In this document: positions 23,851 through 36,564 of the stretch, one piece after another
Layout: every line of letters begins with the position of its first letter
Position numbering within the stretch: the stretch's first letter is position 1
Origin: Diadophis punctatus similis
Taxonomy: Eukaryota > Chordata > Lepidosauria > Squamata > Dipsadidae
DNA: 64,000 nucleotides
Assembly (NCBI GenBank): GCA_023053685.1
Contig: JALIGW010000005.1
Span: 32,607,480-32,671,479, forward strand
Direction: 5' to 3'
Position numbers and translations under genes: made by a program
The notes under the pieces: model-generated
The model's database searches: none
Seen by the model: only the letters and a program-made list of their open reading frames with translations
Told to the model about the DNA's origin: nothing

Positions 23851-26545
23851 ACCTAAAAGTAAATATGGAGCCTTTAATGGCCTGATGACAATTTGCCTCT
23901 CCTAGTCAACATTAATGCCTATATTTTGATTTAAGAAATACAGTTGTTTCATTTTCTTGTTGTATAATATATTGGTCTTCTGATCAGTACCTTTGATCAA
24001 TTTGATATTAATAAAAATACACATTTTATAAGATCATAATGCTATGGAATGGGAATTTACTGCACTTATTGATAAATAAAATTCTTGTAAACACAGTGAC
24101 CAATATGGTACCTTGAGCTAAAAAGCTGATCTTTAGTTATTTACACAGTCATTGAAATGGCTTGACAGCCCCAGTTTTACTCGTCTTCCCATGACACAGT
24201 CTCATCTCAACCCAAGGTATGTCACCTTCTCAGACTTGTTTTTTTACTCCATAAAGCATGGCCAATAAAAAAACAGCAAAAGTATCAAAGAAGTAAATTC
24301 ACTATTAGGCCCAATCTTTCTATTGTCGTAGCAAAGAATAAGTTCTGCTGAGATTTGCTTCAGTAAAAAAGCATAAGATTTCTGATTTTTAAAAATCCAA
24401 TAATAAAGCCAGTAGCATGATAGCAATATATTTCAGTGGAAGCAAGGATAATTCAAGAAAGTTTTAATAATTGGCAGAAATAATACATCTTTCTCCTAAT
24501 CATGTTCCTGATTTCTCATTAAAAAGATGGGTCAAGTAAAGTTTATTTATAATCAGTCTGGACCAGAATGGAATCTAAATAGGAATCAAAGAACTGACTT
24601 GGAGTTCTGCGGGAAATCCTGTGACTTTACTTATCTGTTAGTAGTCAGTTGGGAACTGAAATGTGTCAAAATGAGAATTCTGTGAGTCTGCTGGACTTCC
24701 TTCCAACCATTCATGAGGACTGGGACTGGAAGGCACAATTTTATAATTATTTTCCTAACTAGACACTTAGAGAGTCCATATATTGGTTTGAGTTAGAGTA
24801 TCATCAATATGCTGATAGATGATGACCCGGCCAAAGGGATGGTGTGTCAGTTGTGATCCTTTTTGCACTGAGAAGCTTTGACACTGTGATTTGCAAATCT
24901 TTAAGAGCACTATTGCTTTCTATGTGATGCTGCCTTTGAACCTGAGGTTGGTACAAAATATCATTGCCCTGATTACTAGTAGATGTCCATTCCAATTTAA
25001 AAATTTAAACTTATATTTGTTTAACCTATAAAGTGAAAGTACTTTTTCATTTTTATTATACTCCAAATCATCTATTCATATGAAATCAGTACCTGCAAAC
25101 CCAAGAGAACATTGAAGATCCTATGTTTTGACTCTGACACATTGGTTTTTCTTTAGTAAAGTACTCCTAAGCATACATTATTATAAAATTCTTCTAGATC
25201 GGGCTATAATGCACTATAGCAAGCATGCTTTTTCTTGTTGCTGATGGCACATCAGTAACACGTGTAACTTCATCAAATTCTAACCAAATGCAGTTCAATG
25301 ATCTCAAGAAGTTTAGTGTTCTTTTACTTTTCTAATGATATTTTTCCAAAGTGGTCCTATTCATTAAACATCTTCGTTTCTATTATTAAAATCTCTCTTT
25401 AAAACATTTTTGCACTTTTTCTTAACAAAAAACTTGATGTAGTCATATATATTTCAGTGTCAAAAACACTGTAACCATTTTCAAATTGTCATCCTTAATT
25501 TTATCTTTGTCTGATAAAAAGTGTCTTCATTTCATCAGTCACTGTTTTTTTGAGCTGTACTGTTTGTCAGGTTCCTTCCTGTAGTCCATTGTAGCCTCAG
25601 CCTGAAAAAATGCTATGCTCAAAATCTGTTTCCAATTCTCTAAACCATGTAAAAAAAATCCCCCAAACTTTTTTTCCACCTTATTCTCAATGGTTCTAAG
25701 TTTTGAAAAATCTTATTGTTCCGAGATGTAGAAAGGAGCCAGCTCTGTTTTCAGTTACACATCTCTCCATCACTCTGCAAGCTTCCTGGCCGATCCTACT
25801 TCCTTATCTTAAAAAATGACCCAGTGGAGTCATTAGGCACCCAGTGCAGGTGCCTAATGATGTTGTCCCTTGGGATTTAACTGAAGCACAGGAAACCACA
25901 GAAATACAGAGGTGTACAGTGAAAAGCGGGTCATTCAAACTGTCCCTACCTTCATACTTAAGAACCTGTCATCAGCAAGGAATCTACCAAAGACATTCTT
26001 TTTAGCTGTTATGAACAGGGTTAAAAACATTTTTGTTATCTCTTAATATTTTCTGAATTAGGCATATCAAATGGTCGTCACACAAATGAAAGCAAATTCC
26101 TGTAACTTCATGAGTCATCCATGGACTTTATGATCTTTTAGCTTATAGAAATATTTGTCTATAGGTGCGGTGTGTGTAAAATTATACAAACCACTGATTT
26201 CTATTTCCATTTTCTGCTGCCAATTTTTCAGCTTTGTGACTATATTGAAATGTATGGGGTTTTAATTTTAGATCCGAACTGTATGTATTTCTACACTCTG
26301 GAATGCATTCCCTGTTGAACTGAAAAAATGTTCTTCTTTGCTGGGTTCACAGCATCCTTCTTCCCATACCCAAACCATACTGTTGCATTTCAGCCCGCTC
26401 CTGAGAAGACCTGCTATCATCCACTATTTTACAAAGAATATTACTCTTGCGTATTTACTTAAGAGAAAATGTGTGAGAAATCTTCCGTTTTCAGTTTTGT
26501 TTTGTTTGTCTTTTTTGCAGCTAGCAGCATGGCTGGGATGCATGG
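23851..26545. other. Intergenic, nothing recognised
   Basis: AT-rich. One small inverted repeat (tcattaggcac / gtgcctaatga, about 25830-25860). No gene. Confidence 0.6.
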
Positions 26546-26547
26546 TA

Positions 26548-26740
26548 GGCTAAGGATCCCCAATGGGCTGTGATCCACTATCAGGCCATGGCCTATTCAG
26601 AACTGAGATGTGCAAGCAGTAGGGCGGCGTGCACATGTGTGCAGCTCAACTTGCACAAGTCGAGTTGCGCATGCATGTGCATGCACGCTGGCCCACATGT
26701 GGCCCGGTTTCCTTCTCCCCTTCCAGCCAGGCTGCCAACT
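26548..26740. mobile_element. GC-rich hAT-like element fragment
   Basis: ggatccccaatgggc, the CpG-derived alternations tgcgcatgcatgtgcatgca and ggcccggtttcc match the style of reptile hAT MITEs. No clear second end or TSD, so it is probably a fragment. Confidence 0.45.
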
Positions 26741-29635
26741 GCGATATTTTCTATTAGAAGGGAACAATGGAATTCAAAGATGATGTTGGTTGTTTTTCAT
26801 TTACATAAAAGTGAAGGACCTGAGAATCCAGAACAAGAAAAGAAAGAGTGAAGAAATGTTGACTCCTTCAGTTTTAACTCATGGAAGTCTTCAGGAAGGA
26901 ATACATATCCACCCTGTGCAAGACAGATAGAACAAAGTATGACTATGGTCTGATTTAGATCAACCTATCAGGGCTTTTTCCCCTGTCCTTCCTTTTTAAA
27001 AGTACTCACTTGAGAGGAAACCTTTCTGGCTCCTGATTCAGTTCCTCTGGATTTCTCAGGCTCTGTTGGTTTCTAAATGGACATGTTTACATTTTTTGCT
27101 TTTTGGACTTTTTGGAAATGGGTTCCCCCCCCCTTCTTTATGTAAAGATAAACATAATACATAAACACAAATGTTTAATGTTATTGTATGGTATATTGTA
27201 AACCATTTTAAGACTATAGTAGTAGCCTGTGTGAACATAATAATTGTAGCAACAACTTACAGATTGATTTCCAATATGCATTGCAAGTATGGACAATCAT
27301 TTGGTAACTAAGGTTAGACTTGTTGAATATAGTGGGGATGAAGACTTCAGGGGATGGGTGCCTGATGTCAAACAGCTATAGTATTGTCATACCCTTGAAT
27401 AGGATTATGCTTTTCTTTTCTTTCCCACATAAACCTGTTGTAAAGGTTACTCTCCTCTTTCCAGCTGCTTCCAAATTCAAAATGTTAGAAAGCCTTCCCT
27501 CTTCTGAATTTTAATTTTTAGTCCTATTCTTCATTCTATTCCTTAGACTTACTTTTCTTTCATTGGGATAAGAGCACTTGGGAATGAGAGGAGTGAATGA
27601 CAGAAAGGAGGTGTCAGTGAAAGACCTTTAGAAATCAAGGGGTGCTGTGGGGACCTTTTGTTCCCTTCCAATTGAGAAGTTGTTTTGGACAGTGCTTCTT
27701 TTCACCAACCTAATATGACATAAAGAGCAATGTAAAGGAACACAGACACAAAAACACACTTCCTATTCGAAAGGTGAACTCTCAGCCCCATTGGCTTTAC
27801 TACCTGCCAAAAATCAGTCAACAATCAATTGAAACCTGCTTGGGGGAAGTTTTATCATTTTAAGACTTGATCAGTGTCTCTTCCCATGATTCACACAGCT
27901 GCCCAACTCAAAGAAACCAATATATTCTGTTGGTCAATTACTTCCTGTAAGGGTTGCACATTTAAATGATGTCAGAGATGGAAAAAGGATAATCTCGGGG
28001 CCTGTCTACATATTTAATCTTTCTTTTCCATCTCTATTTCTTCCAGGCAATAGGAAAGATACCCTTTCCTATTGCTTGCATCATGGCTCATATGGTACTA
28101 TTCAACATATTCATAAAAAGTAAAGACAACCTTGCCTGGACCCTCATAGATATAACCATCAACTTGGCTTGGCAGCAATAGAGAAGTTATTTGCCATTAT
28201 CTTTTTCTAGGCAGTTTTTCAACTGTAACCTACAATCTAGGGATGTTATGCAAGATCCCATGAAATCCTAGCCAAGGATTGTTCTTCCTTAGCTATTGAA
28301 TCCAGGCATGTTTGACCAAAATTGCCTCCCACCTCTTGTGAAAAAGATTTTCTTGATTTGAGGAAAATTATTTGATTTGATCTCTCTGACTACATAGACA
28401 TGATTGTATAATTTATTTTATCTTTTCTGGACAAATAGCACCAATATGGAATGCTCTTGCTATGGCTGTTTTTCCAGTGTTTTGGGAGGGACTTACCAGC
28501 CTACTCTGTAGCTTTGACATATCTTAGTAGTAGACATTTCTTTGCAACTACTAATCAAGCTTGACCCTGCAGAGATTTTCCAAATCCAGCTAGTATCTAG
28601 CTGCCACCATTTTTACGGTAGGTAAACAAAAATGTAGGAAAGCTGAATTGTGTAGCTGTATTTTACCCCCTCCAGGATTAGCAATTAATGAAAAAGTAAA
28701 ATAAAATTATATTTAAAACTGAATTGTTGTCTTTAACATATTGTCAGATCTATAGCCCACTTTTAGAATCCATTATATCAAATAGGTTAAAACACATTAA
28801 GATATTTTACAATAGGTAAACATATGCTGATATTGAGAGACTTGTTAAAGTAGTTTTAATTAATTAAATATGCATGGATGTAATATATATGGGTAAAACA
28901 ATATTTTGGAAGTAGGGCAAATGTTTTAGATAGTGAATATATTATATTAAATCAACATAAAACAATTGTTACTATCATACCAAACCTATTTAAAAGATCC
29001 CATTTCTAAAATAAATTAATTCCATATAGGTAAGCTATTCCCTCTCCTTACCTGTTTGCTAATTCAGCATAAAAAAATAAGATTTAAACTGTTATACTAT
29101 TATACTATCTATCTGAACAGTACTTTTGGGAATAATGAAGTTGTTAAATCATTACTTATGTAGTCATTGTACATTTAAAATTAATTACTGTGTTTATGTC
29201 TGAACACAAAAGAAATTGAGAAAGTTTGCAACTGAATTTAATATATTTTTAGATGTTTACTGAATGAGTCCTGGGTTGAAAATATTATTAAACTGAATAG
29301 AGTAGGAAAGGAGGTAGGAACGGCATATGAAAGTGACATGGTCCTATTCACGGTTATCCTGGCTGTTCTGATGTCATGGCATGCAGGGTTCTTGAGCATT
29401 TTAAATTCCCAGGAAGAAGAAACATTTCCAACTTGTATCAAGGAAGATCAACTGGCTTTGTGAAAATTGGTTGAGCTAAAAATAAGCTAAGGGAAAGATT
29501 GCTGATAGAAAGCAATTCATTGAAAAGAGAGAAGACCATAAAGTCAAAAGGTTCTAGCGTCTCTGCAGGAATAAATGTTGATCTTAGCAACTATTAAGAC
29601 AAATGAAAGAAGAAATAAACACACAGCAGAACAAA
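26741..29635. other. Intergenic, nothing recognised
   Basis: Ordinary AT-rich sequence. No supported gene or repeat family. Confidence 0.6.
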
Positions 29636-29639
29636 ATCC

Positions 29640-30372
29640 TTCTCCTAATTTTTATTAATTTTATTTATTTATTTTTGTCAAGCATATATAAGATTTCAGT
29701 AAAAGTAATATAAACATGTATACATGAGATGGTTATGAGTACATGGGAACATTAGGACAGGGATGGTAGGCACGTTGGTGTGCTTATGCAAGCCCCTTAC
29801 AGACCTCTTAGGAATGAGGTGAGGTCAACAGTAGACAGTCTAAGGTTAAAGTTTTGGGGATTTGGGGAAGAAACCACAGAGTCAGGTAGTGTATTCCAGG
29901 CATTGACCACTCTGTTGCTGAAGTCGTATTTTCTGCAATCGAGTTTGGAGCGGTTTACCTTAACTTTGTATCCATTGTGTGCCCGTGTATTGCTGTGGTT
30001 GAAGCTGTAGTAGTCATTGACGGGTAGGACATTGTAGTAGATAATTTTATGTGCTACATTTAGGTCAGACCTAAGGCGGCATAATTCTAAATTGTCTAAG
30101 CCCAAAATTTCAAGTGTGGTGGCATAAGGTATTCTGTTGCGAACAGAGGAGTGGAGGACTCTTCTCGTGAAATATCTCTGGACATTCTCAATTGTATTAA
30201 TGTCCGATGTGTAGCGCAGGTTCCAGACAGAACTGTATTCGAGAATTGGTCTAGCAAATGTTTTGTATGCTCTAGTTAACAATACAATATTACCAGAGAA
30301 GAAGCTACGCAAGATTAGGTTAACAACTCTTAATGTTTTTTTGGCAATGTTGTTACAGTGGGCTCTGGCACT
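29640..30372 (-). mobile_element. CR1-type LINE 3' end, same family as 1-2730
   Basis: The minus-strand frame 29797-30312, extended upstream to about 30360, reads CNNIAKKTLRVVNLIL, then RAYKTFARPILEYSSVWNLR, VQRYFTRRVLHSSVRNRIPY, YKVKVNRSKLDCRKYDFSNR and ends LSTVDLTSFLRGL. It aligns block by block with 1710-2250. Its 3' UTR (plus strand 29640-29796) matches that of the LINE at 1-2730 around the pseudogene, giving an empty-site comparison. It is 5'-truncated, with an ATTA repeat at the truncation point. Confidence 0.88.
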
Positions 30373-31765
30373 TAATTAATTAATTAATTAGGATTAAGAT
30401 ACATTTCTTAAATTTTGGAATTTAAAAAACTGGGAGGGGGGGGAAAACAGGGCAACCTAAGAAACTACAGTGCTGAATTAATGTTGGGGAAACAGACAAA
30501 AATAAGGATTTAAAATATTGGAAGACTGGGACAATGGTCCCAGGACCACATCCATTGAATTCTGTCTTTTGCATTCTCAATCATTCAAGTCACGTTTGCC
30601 CTAAAGGGGCTTTTTCTAAAAGGCAACTGGACTTTCTTGGGTTTGTCCAACTACCTTTTGGAAAATGTACATTTGGGTCTGTCTTTTGTAGGTACTGCAT
30701 TCTCTCCTTCAACAGTCAAAGAGGTCTAGAAAGAATCCACAAATAGCAAATTAGCATAATAGCAATGTCTCGATACTGGAAGATGATAACTATATTCAAA
30801 TAATAGGCCTAAATAAACCATAATGAGATGGCTGCATATATTTCTTAGTTGTTCTCCTATCCTTTTAAGAGGACCAGAATTTCTCCAATGTAGGACTTTC
30901 ACTGCTTTCTTACATTTTAGTAGCAGATATTTATGCAACTGTAATTACATTCCAAAGAGGATATCTTTATTGAGCTTTATAGTATTACACACTGTTGTAG
31001 TTTCACCTGCTTGTTAAATATTTGCAAGATTTTGAAGAAAAGCTGTTTGAGTTTTTAAAAGTATTTTTGGCATTATGTTCCACTTTTTCTTCAAAATTTA
31101 TGGTGGATTAGTACTCAAGGCTGCAAATATACTTTTTAAAATAAGACAGGAACGGGTAAGAAACAACTGGGAAGTGGCTGTTCTGCCTTATTTTTATGTC
31201 AGTTTGATGTCCTGAAAGATCATCTTGTTGAAATACAATGTCAGGTCACCAGTGTTGTATGTATAATTTTTTTTACCATTAAATGAGGAGGCAAATCGAT
31301 GTATTGAGATTTCCCCTGGTGCCATCACTATATCATTGCACACCCAAAGTTGGTTGGATAATGTCATTAGAAACTTTGTCCCAAGTCACAACATGGTTTC
31401 TTATTTCAGTTAAAGGTAGTACAAATTAAAATGTTTGCATTTCTTGGTATTATGAATAGTTCAAATGGAATTAAAATAAAATGGTGGGCCTAGTACTACC
31501 TCCAAATTATACAAGATTATTTAATACCATCTTTTTGTGACTACTTGAAACTTTTTTTAAAAGTATTTTTAAAAGTATTACTGGTATATGTTATCTGTAG
31601 TTCCATATAGGACAGTAGAAAAAGAAATACAGGATGTGATCCCTTCTGGTTTAAGTATTTCCATATCTTACAGGGAAAAACAAAATACGAACAATATTTA
31701 TTCCTAATTTTTATTTTATTTTATCCATTATATCATCTTCTAGAATATTATGCTTTATGACCTCC
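30373..31765. other. Intergenic, nothing recognised
   Basis: No supported gene or repeat. Confidence 0.6.
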
Positions 31766-31769
31766 AATA

Positions 31770-32193
31770 CAGGTCATCTTCAATTTACCACCACAACTGG
31801 GATAGAGCTTCCATCCATAAGTGATGTCATCACTGAGATGCACCCAATTGTATTACCTTCTTTTTGCCACAGTCATTAAGCATGGTTGTTAAGAGAATCA
31901 CAATTGTTGTATGGTTGTTAAGAGAATCACAATTGTTAAGTGAATCTGGCTTCTTCCATTGACTTTGCTTGTTCAAAGCCCTCTGGGAAGATTGTAAATT
32001 GTCAATCACATGTCTTTGGGATACTGCAACCATTGTAAATACAACCTGATTGACAAACACCCGGAGTCCGATCATGTGATGGTAGAGACTCCGTGAACTG
32101 TCAGTGTGAAGACCAGTCGTAAGTTACTTTTTTCAGTGCTTTCATAACATCAAATGCTTGTCAAACTCATGATTGTTAGTTGAGGACTACCTG
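31770..32193 (+). mobile_element. Mariner-like MITE (TACAGGTAGTCC family), copy 2
   Basis: Flanked by TA. The right end gttgaggactacctgta is clear and the left end caggtcatcttcaattta is diverged. An internal duplication of gttgttaagagaatcacaat (31888-31940) is specific to this copy. Confidence 0.8.
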
Positions 32194-32199
32194 TATAGA

Positions 32200-32540
32200 T
32201 GCAAGTGGAAGAATGCCGCAAAACTATGCCTATATTCATACTATTATTGCCCATCAATCTACATTTTGTAAATTTACATACAAAATATGTATATGTTGTA
32301 ATTGTTAACTCTATTCATTTCTAGGTGAAAAATATCCATTAAACTTAGCATATGATTAGATTGAAAGAATCTTCAAAAAGCAAAACTCCACTTAACCATT
32401 ACAAACTGTACACATTCCCCTTGTACACTTTTGGGCATAAATTCTAAATCAAATGTTCCAGAGACACTTTTTCTTTGTATGATTTACTTTTCTATAACTT
32501 CTTAAAAGGTATGATGAGTTTCCCTTGTGAGAAAATAATG
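32200..32540. other. Intergenic, nothing recognised
   Basis: No feature identified. Confidence 0.6.
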
Positions 32541-32548
32541 CCATACAG

Positions 32549-32673
32549 CAGTGGTGGGTTGTTCCCAGTTCGGCCCGGTTCTGCGAACTGGTAGGGCTGG
32601 CGGCGGGAGTCTCCACCCACCGACCCGGGACCTTCTGCGAACCAGTAGCAAAGGGTTTTAGAAGCCACTACTG
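32549..32673. mobile_element. GC-rich hAT-like MITE (GTGGGTT family), 125 bp
   Basis: The ends are CAGTGGTGGGTTG and GCCACTACTG. The flanks ccatacag (32541-32548) and ctgtgcag (32674-32681) are a decayed 8-bp TSD (5 of 8, differences all transitions). Shares cggcccggttctg and gaaccagtagcaaa with the copy at about 50232. Confidence 0.75.
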
Positions 32674-32681
32674 CTGTGCAG

Positions 32682-33686
32682 GGGAAATAATAATGGAAAC
32701 AAGAACAAAACTTGCTGCCAAATATAGGATTCATACATTGAGGGAATAAATTTTTTTTACAATGTCTGAAACTGCAAAACTCTTGGAACTGATTAATTTT
32801 GTAAAGTTTACCATGGACCATTAAAGCAGAAATGCCTAAAACTGAATTTAACAAGTAAGTAATTGGAAGTCTTTGGCGGTAACAGTCATTTCAGCATTTG
32901 ATGTGTTACAGATGCATTTTATCATTGCAGTCAAATGCAGATGTTGCATCTGCTCTCCAGTACAGGAAGAAATTTGTTTGCGCTTATTGAAAATCCAGAA
33001 TGAAAGCGTTTAGACAAGCGTAAGGATTTAACGTTTAAAAAGAGAAATTCTTCCTTCTAGTATTTGACGTGGGACTTTTACAGTCAGTTCCAGTCACAGG
33101 ATTAGGCAAGGAAAGAAGTCTGTAATCTTCCAATATTGAAGGGAAATCATACAAATAAATAATGTAGAATGAAGAAAACTATCATCTTTTGCTTACTGCA
33201 AGAAATTATGGAAAGCAGAAGCACTGAGACCTATATGCTTCTTTTAATTGCTTCTTGAAACTACTAGAATTTCTTAGCTCTTTTAAAGGAAGCCCTATTA
33301 AAAAAAAACACAGCGATAACAGTCCCAAGGATTGTCCAAAATGATTAGATCATGAGATTCAAATTTAGTACATACTGTGCATTTCCTAGCAATAATTACC
33401 TGTCCCGTCTGTTATTGGTCCTGAGTCTATTGCATATTGTTCTGAATAGAAAACTTTCTACACAGCCTTTAGATTAGGCAATTAATAAATATTTAATAAC
33501 TATCCTTACCATGGTTGTTGACAATTTATTCTGCAAACTATAAACACACAGATTATGTAGCTGTTATATATGATGGAGGTAAAAAGTACATTGTTGAAAG
33601 ACTTTTTGGCTGTGGTGTAGACCAAGGATTAAAGGAGGCCTATGGTAAATGAGCTGAAACTTTTCATCTGCACATACTAAGTTGCT
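32682..33686. other. Intergenic, nothing recognised
   Basis: Sequence beyond the probable TCF7L2 3' end. No repeat or ORF supported. Confidence 0.5.
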
Positions 33687-35443
33687 TTTATTAATCCAGA
33701 ACTGCATGCTACAGATACTGTACAGCATGGACATTTATTCATTACAAAAATGGCTTCCAAACCATTAAAATGAAAAATTGGAATAAGAGCAATAAAACGG
33801 AACAGTAACATCACAACTGTTAGAAAACATTCAAAGGATCCCTCCCCCTGCCAAAAAAATATGTCATAGTTAGCATCTTTAATAAACCAGAGAAGAAAAC
33901 TTGAGACAGTTTTACAATAGCTTCATGTCAACTACAATGGCACTGGATGAACAGATGAACATTTTTTTTCAGCTTTATACAGCATTTTATCTTAAAAAAA
34001 ATTTTTTTTGCAACATCAACATGCCTAGGATTTTTTTTAAAACTTTGCTACCTACCTGTATGTAGTTAAGTGTACATAGAAGTGGCAGCCTGATTTTTCC
34101 TTTTATGAACAGTCTAATATACAGATTTGGCCCTTTAGGGTTTATACCTCTTCATTTTTAAATGCTTTCTGGACAATCTGCTACCAAACACATCTGTAAT
34201 AGGTGACATTAAAAACTACATACATATCTACCTATGTAACATCACAGCAAAACAGGATGAAGAAAAAAATACAGTGTAAAAAAGTTGTTGTGGAAAGACA
34301 AAAATCACTGAGAATTTTGGCACATAAAGTTTTGCTCACAGCCTACAACTGGCAGGGAAATTTATTTGTATTCCAAAAGGAGACACTGCTGCATTTCCAA
34401 CAGCATCACAAAAAAGTTCTGTGCTAAATTTTCAAGTCTTATTTCATGTAATGGCTTTAAAGCTTATAAATAAGCTTTATATACACACATACATACTATT
34501 GATCCATCTGCAAATGTCCATTTGGTGGCAACTGCGTGATAGAAAACAAAATAAAGAATTAAAGTAGATAAAACAAAAAGCAATAAACAAAAAAATATAT
34601 AACATTTATACATAAACTTAAAAACCTTGTACAAATGAGTTGTTTTATATATATGGTGTGTACACTAAAAGGGAAAAAAACTTTACAAAACATCTGAAGG
34701 GGAGAAAGGAAAACATTTAAAAAATGGACAATATACAGGTAACAACAAGCAATTTCTAAAGCAATAAATACTACTGGTCCAATAGCGTTGTGATACTTTT
34801 TAATTGAGTAGCATTCCCTCCCCCAAAAAGGACAACACCATGGAACAATGCATATTAACACATTTTAACCTTTGTTTCTGTACATTTAAACAATAACAAG
34901 TAACGTCACAAGAAAAAGTTGTATCGCACAAAGAAAAAAAATGGGAAAAAATTAGTGGCACTGCATTCGTTGTGCCTTTAAATTTTTTTAAAAAACCAGA
35001 TGTAAAATGATTGGTTCGCAAGCTCGTATTTAATACAAATAATAAAGAACCAATGCCTTCAACAAAGGCTGCTTCAAAATTGCTTCTTTTTTCATTTTTA
35101 AAATCAGTTCTTTGAAATTAAACTATTGAAACTACGTAACAGTTATGTATATATATATTTATATGTATATATATATATATATATAATATTTTAAACGCTA
35201 CAAAGACTTTAAACAGCTGTTGATAAAAATTTTGGCAGAATCATGAGGCTTTCTTTTCCATCTACATATTTAAAAAGAAAAAGAAATGAAATAACAATGG
35301 GTCAAATATTGACCAATGAACTTGATTGACATTAACTAATGTAGCCAGCCATATGGCACCATTTTAAAAAAAAAATACAAATGAGAGGAAAAAAATATCC
35401 TGACACAAAAATCAAAATAAAAACAAACACTCAGAAGCTAAAG
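33687..35443 (-). other. TCF7L2: Probable TCF7L2 3' untranslated region
   Basis: AT-rich sequence follows the TAG stop on the minus strand, with T-runs and A-runs, a (TA)n tract near 35145-35190 and no exon or clear transposon. The lower limit is a guess. On the minus strand AATAAA hexamers fall at 34361-34366, 33734-33739 and 33687-33692 (TTTATT on the plus strand). The last two would give a 3' UTR of about 1.7 kb, a plausible size for this gene. Which site is used cannot be told from sequence. ORFs within it, such as 34559-34861, are low-complexity and not supported. Confidence 0.6.
33734..33739 (-). promoter_or_regulatory. Candidate polyadenylation signal AATAAA of TCF7L2
   Basis: AATAAA on the minus strand (gaataaatg), about 1.7 kb past the TCF7L2 stop. 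A second AATAAA lies 42 bp further on (33687-33692), so the pair may work together. Assignment is by position only. Confidence 0.35.
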
Positions 35444-35879
35444 CTATTCTAAAGACTTAGTTACAAGTGACAGGGGCTGAGGTTGTGTCCCAGCCAAAGA
35501 ATTATGGGAATGCAAAGAGGATGTTGATGGTTGCGCTAACGAAGAGGCCGGTGCTGATTGCTGTAGAGTGGCTGACTGATGGTCCAGGGCCCCATTCTGA
35601 CAATTACTAGCAGGCAGACCATTGGATTTGCCAGTAGAGCTTTCAGTCAGGATTATGGAAGATGTCTGAGGTGGCATCATTGAAAGGTGTGCCAATGGAT
35701 CAGGTTTCAATGTAAGCGAGAGAGGCTGGGTCTGTTCAGTCTGTGGTTTTGAGTCTCTTGTGGGGGAGGCTACCATGTTAGGAGAAGATGGAGGAGAATC
35801 TAGTAGGCTTCCATCTGAAGAGGGTGGGCTGACGCAGCTGCCTTCACCTTGTATGTAGCGAACGCACTTTTTTTTTCTC
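35444..35879 (-). CDS. TCF7L2: TCF7L2 last coding exon: C-clamp end and CtBP-binding tail
   Basis: The acceptor is tttctag and the exon starts GAGAAAAAAAAAGTGC. In the main frame (after AG from a 73-nt exon) it gives RRKKKCVRYIQGEGSC, then a Ser/Pro-rich stretch, then 110 residues beginning MVASPTRDSK, and ends TQPQPLSLVTKSLE followed by TAG at 35444-35446. RKKKC supplies the fourth C-clamp cysteine. QPLSLTLKP and QPLSLVTK are the two CtBP corepressor-binding motifs known in TCF7L2. The central part (about SIILTESSTG to SSLAQP) differs from the mammalian sequence as I recall it, while the ends are conserved. If both 73-nt exons are skipped the exon is read one base out of phase and stops at 35800-35802 (see findings). 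Confidence 0.97.
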
Positions 35880-36525
35880 CTAGAAACAGAAAAAATATAT
35901 CTCCTGTAAGTACAAGAAAATATGCTATTGAATTGTAATCAGTATAAAAATTTTTAAAAAGACCAACAAATGATGCTAGATTCCTTAATCACGTCCAATG
36001 GGCTTACCAACATAGTACTAGTTACTAGTGGACAATAATTATTTCAGAAGTTTGTCTCTGCTATCTAGAGCAATTTGTTGTTTAGCCTGTTTTAACAAAA
36101 AGTTTCATGTTACTTTTGCATTAAATGAATGCATTTTATTGTTTAATTCTGTACTTTGTATATTCTCATTCCATTAAACAACTACCATGTTGCTGATTCT
36201 GTCTGACTGATACCGAATCAATATTTTAAATTTCATTTAAAAATTTACTTATATAATTAGATTATATATTAACTCAGGAAGCTCCTTTCATTGAGTCCTG
36301 GCTCTTATGAATCAAAAGTAGGTGAAGATCTATCACTTCTGAATGTTTCTGTTTAGAACCACACCATGTTGAATGGGGAAAAAAAACCAGTGTCAGAGAC
36401 AAAAAAGAAAAAGAGAAAGTAACAGGAAAAATAAAAGTGGGGAATGAAGAAAAAGAAAGATTAACATAAGTATCATCCAAGTTAACAAGAATAACTGGTT
36501 GTATTACCTGCAGGGTTTAAGTTAT

Positions 36526-36564
36526 CATATATATATATATATACTGTGTATATATATATATATT
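36526..36564. repeat. (TA)n tract
   Basis: Two TA runs separated by ctgtgt, intronic. Confidence 0.9.

Noticed and set aside
35444..35776. A separate short gene starting at MVASPTRD
   Set aside because: It is the 3' part of the TCF7L2 last exon. The upstream codons and acceptor are in frame.
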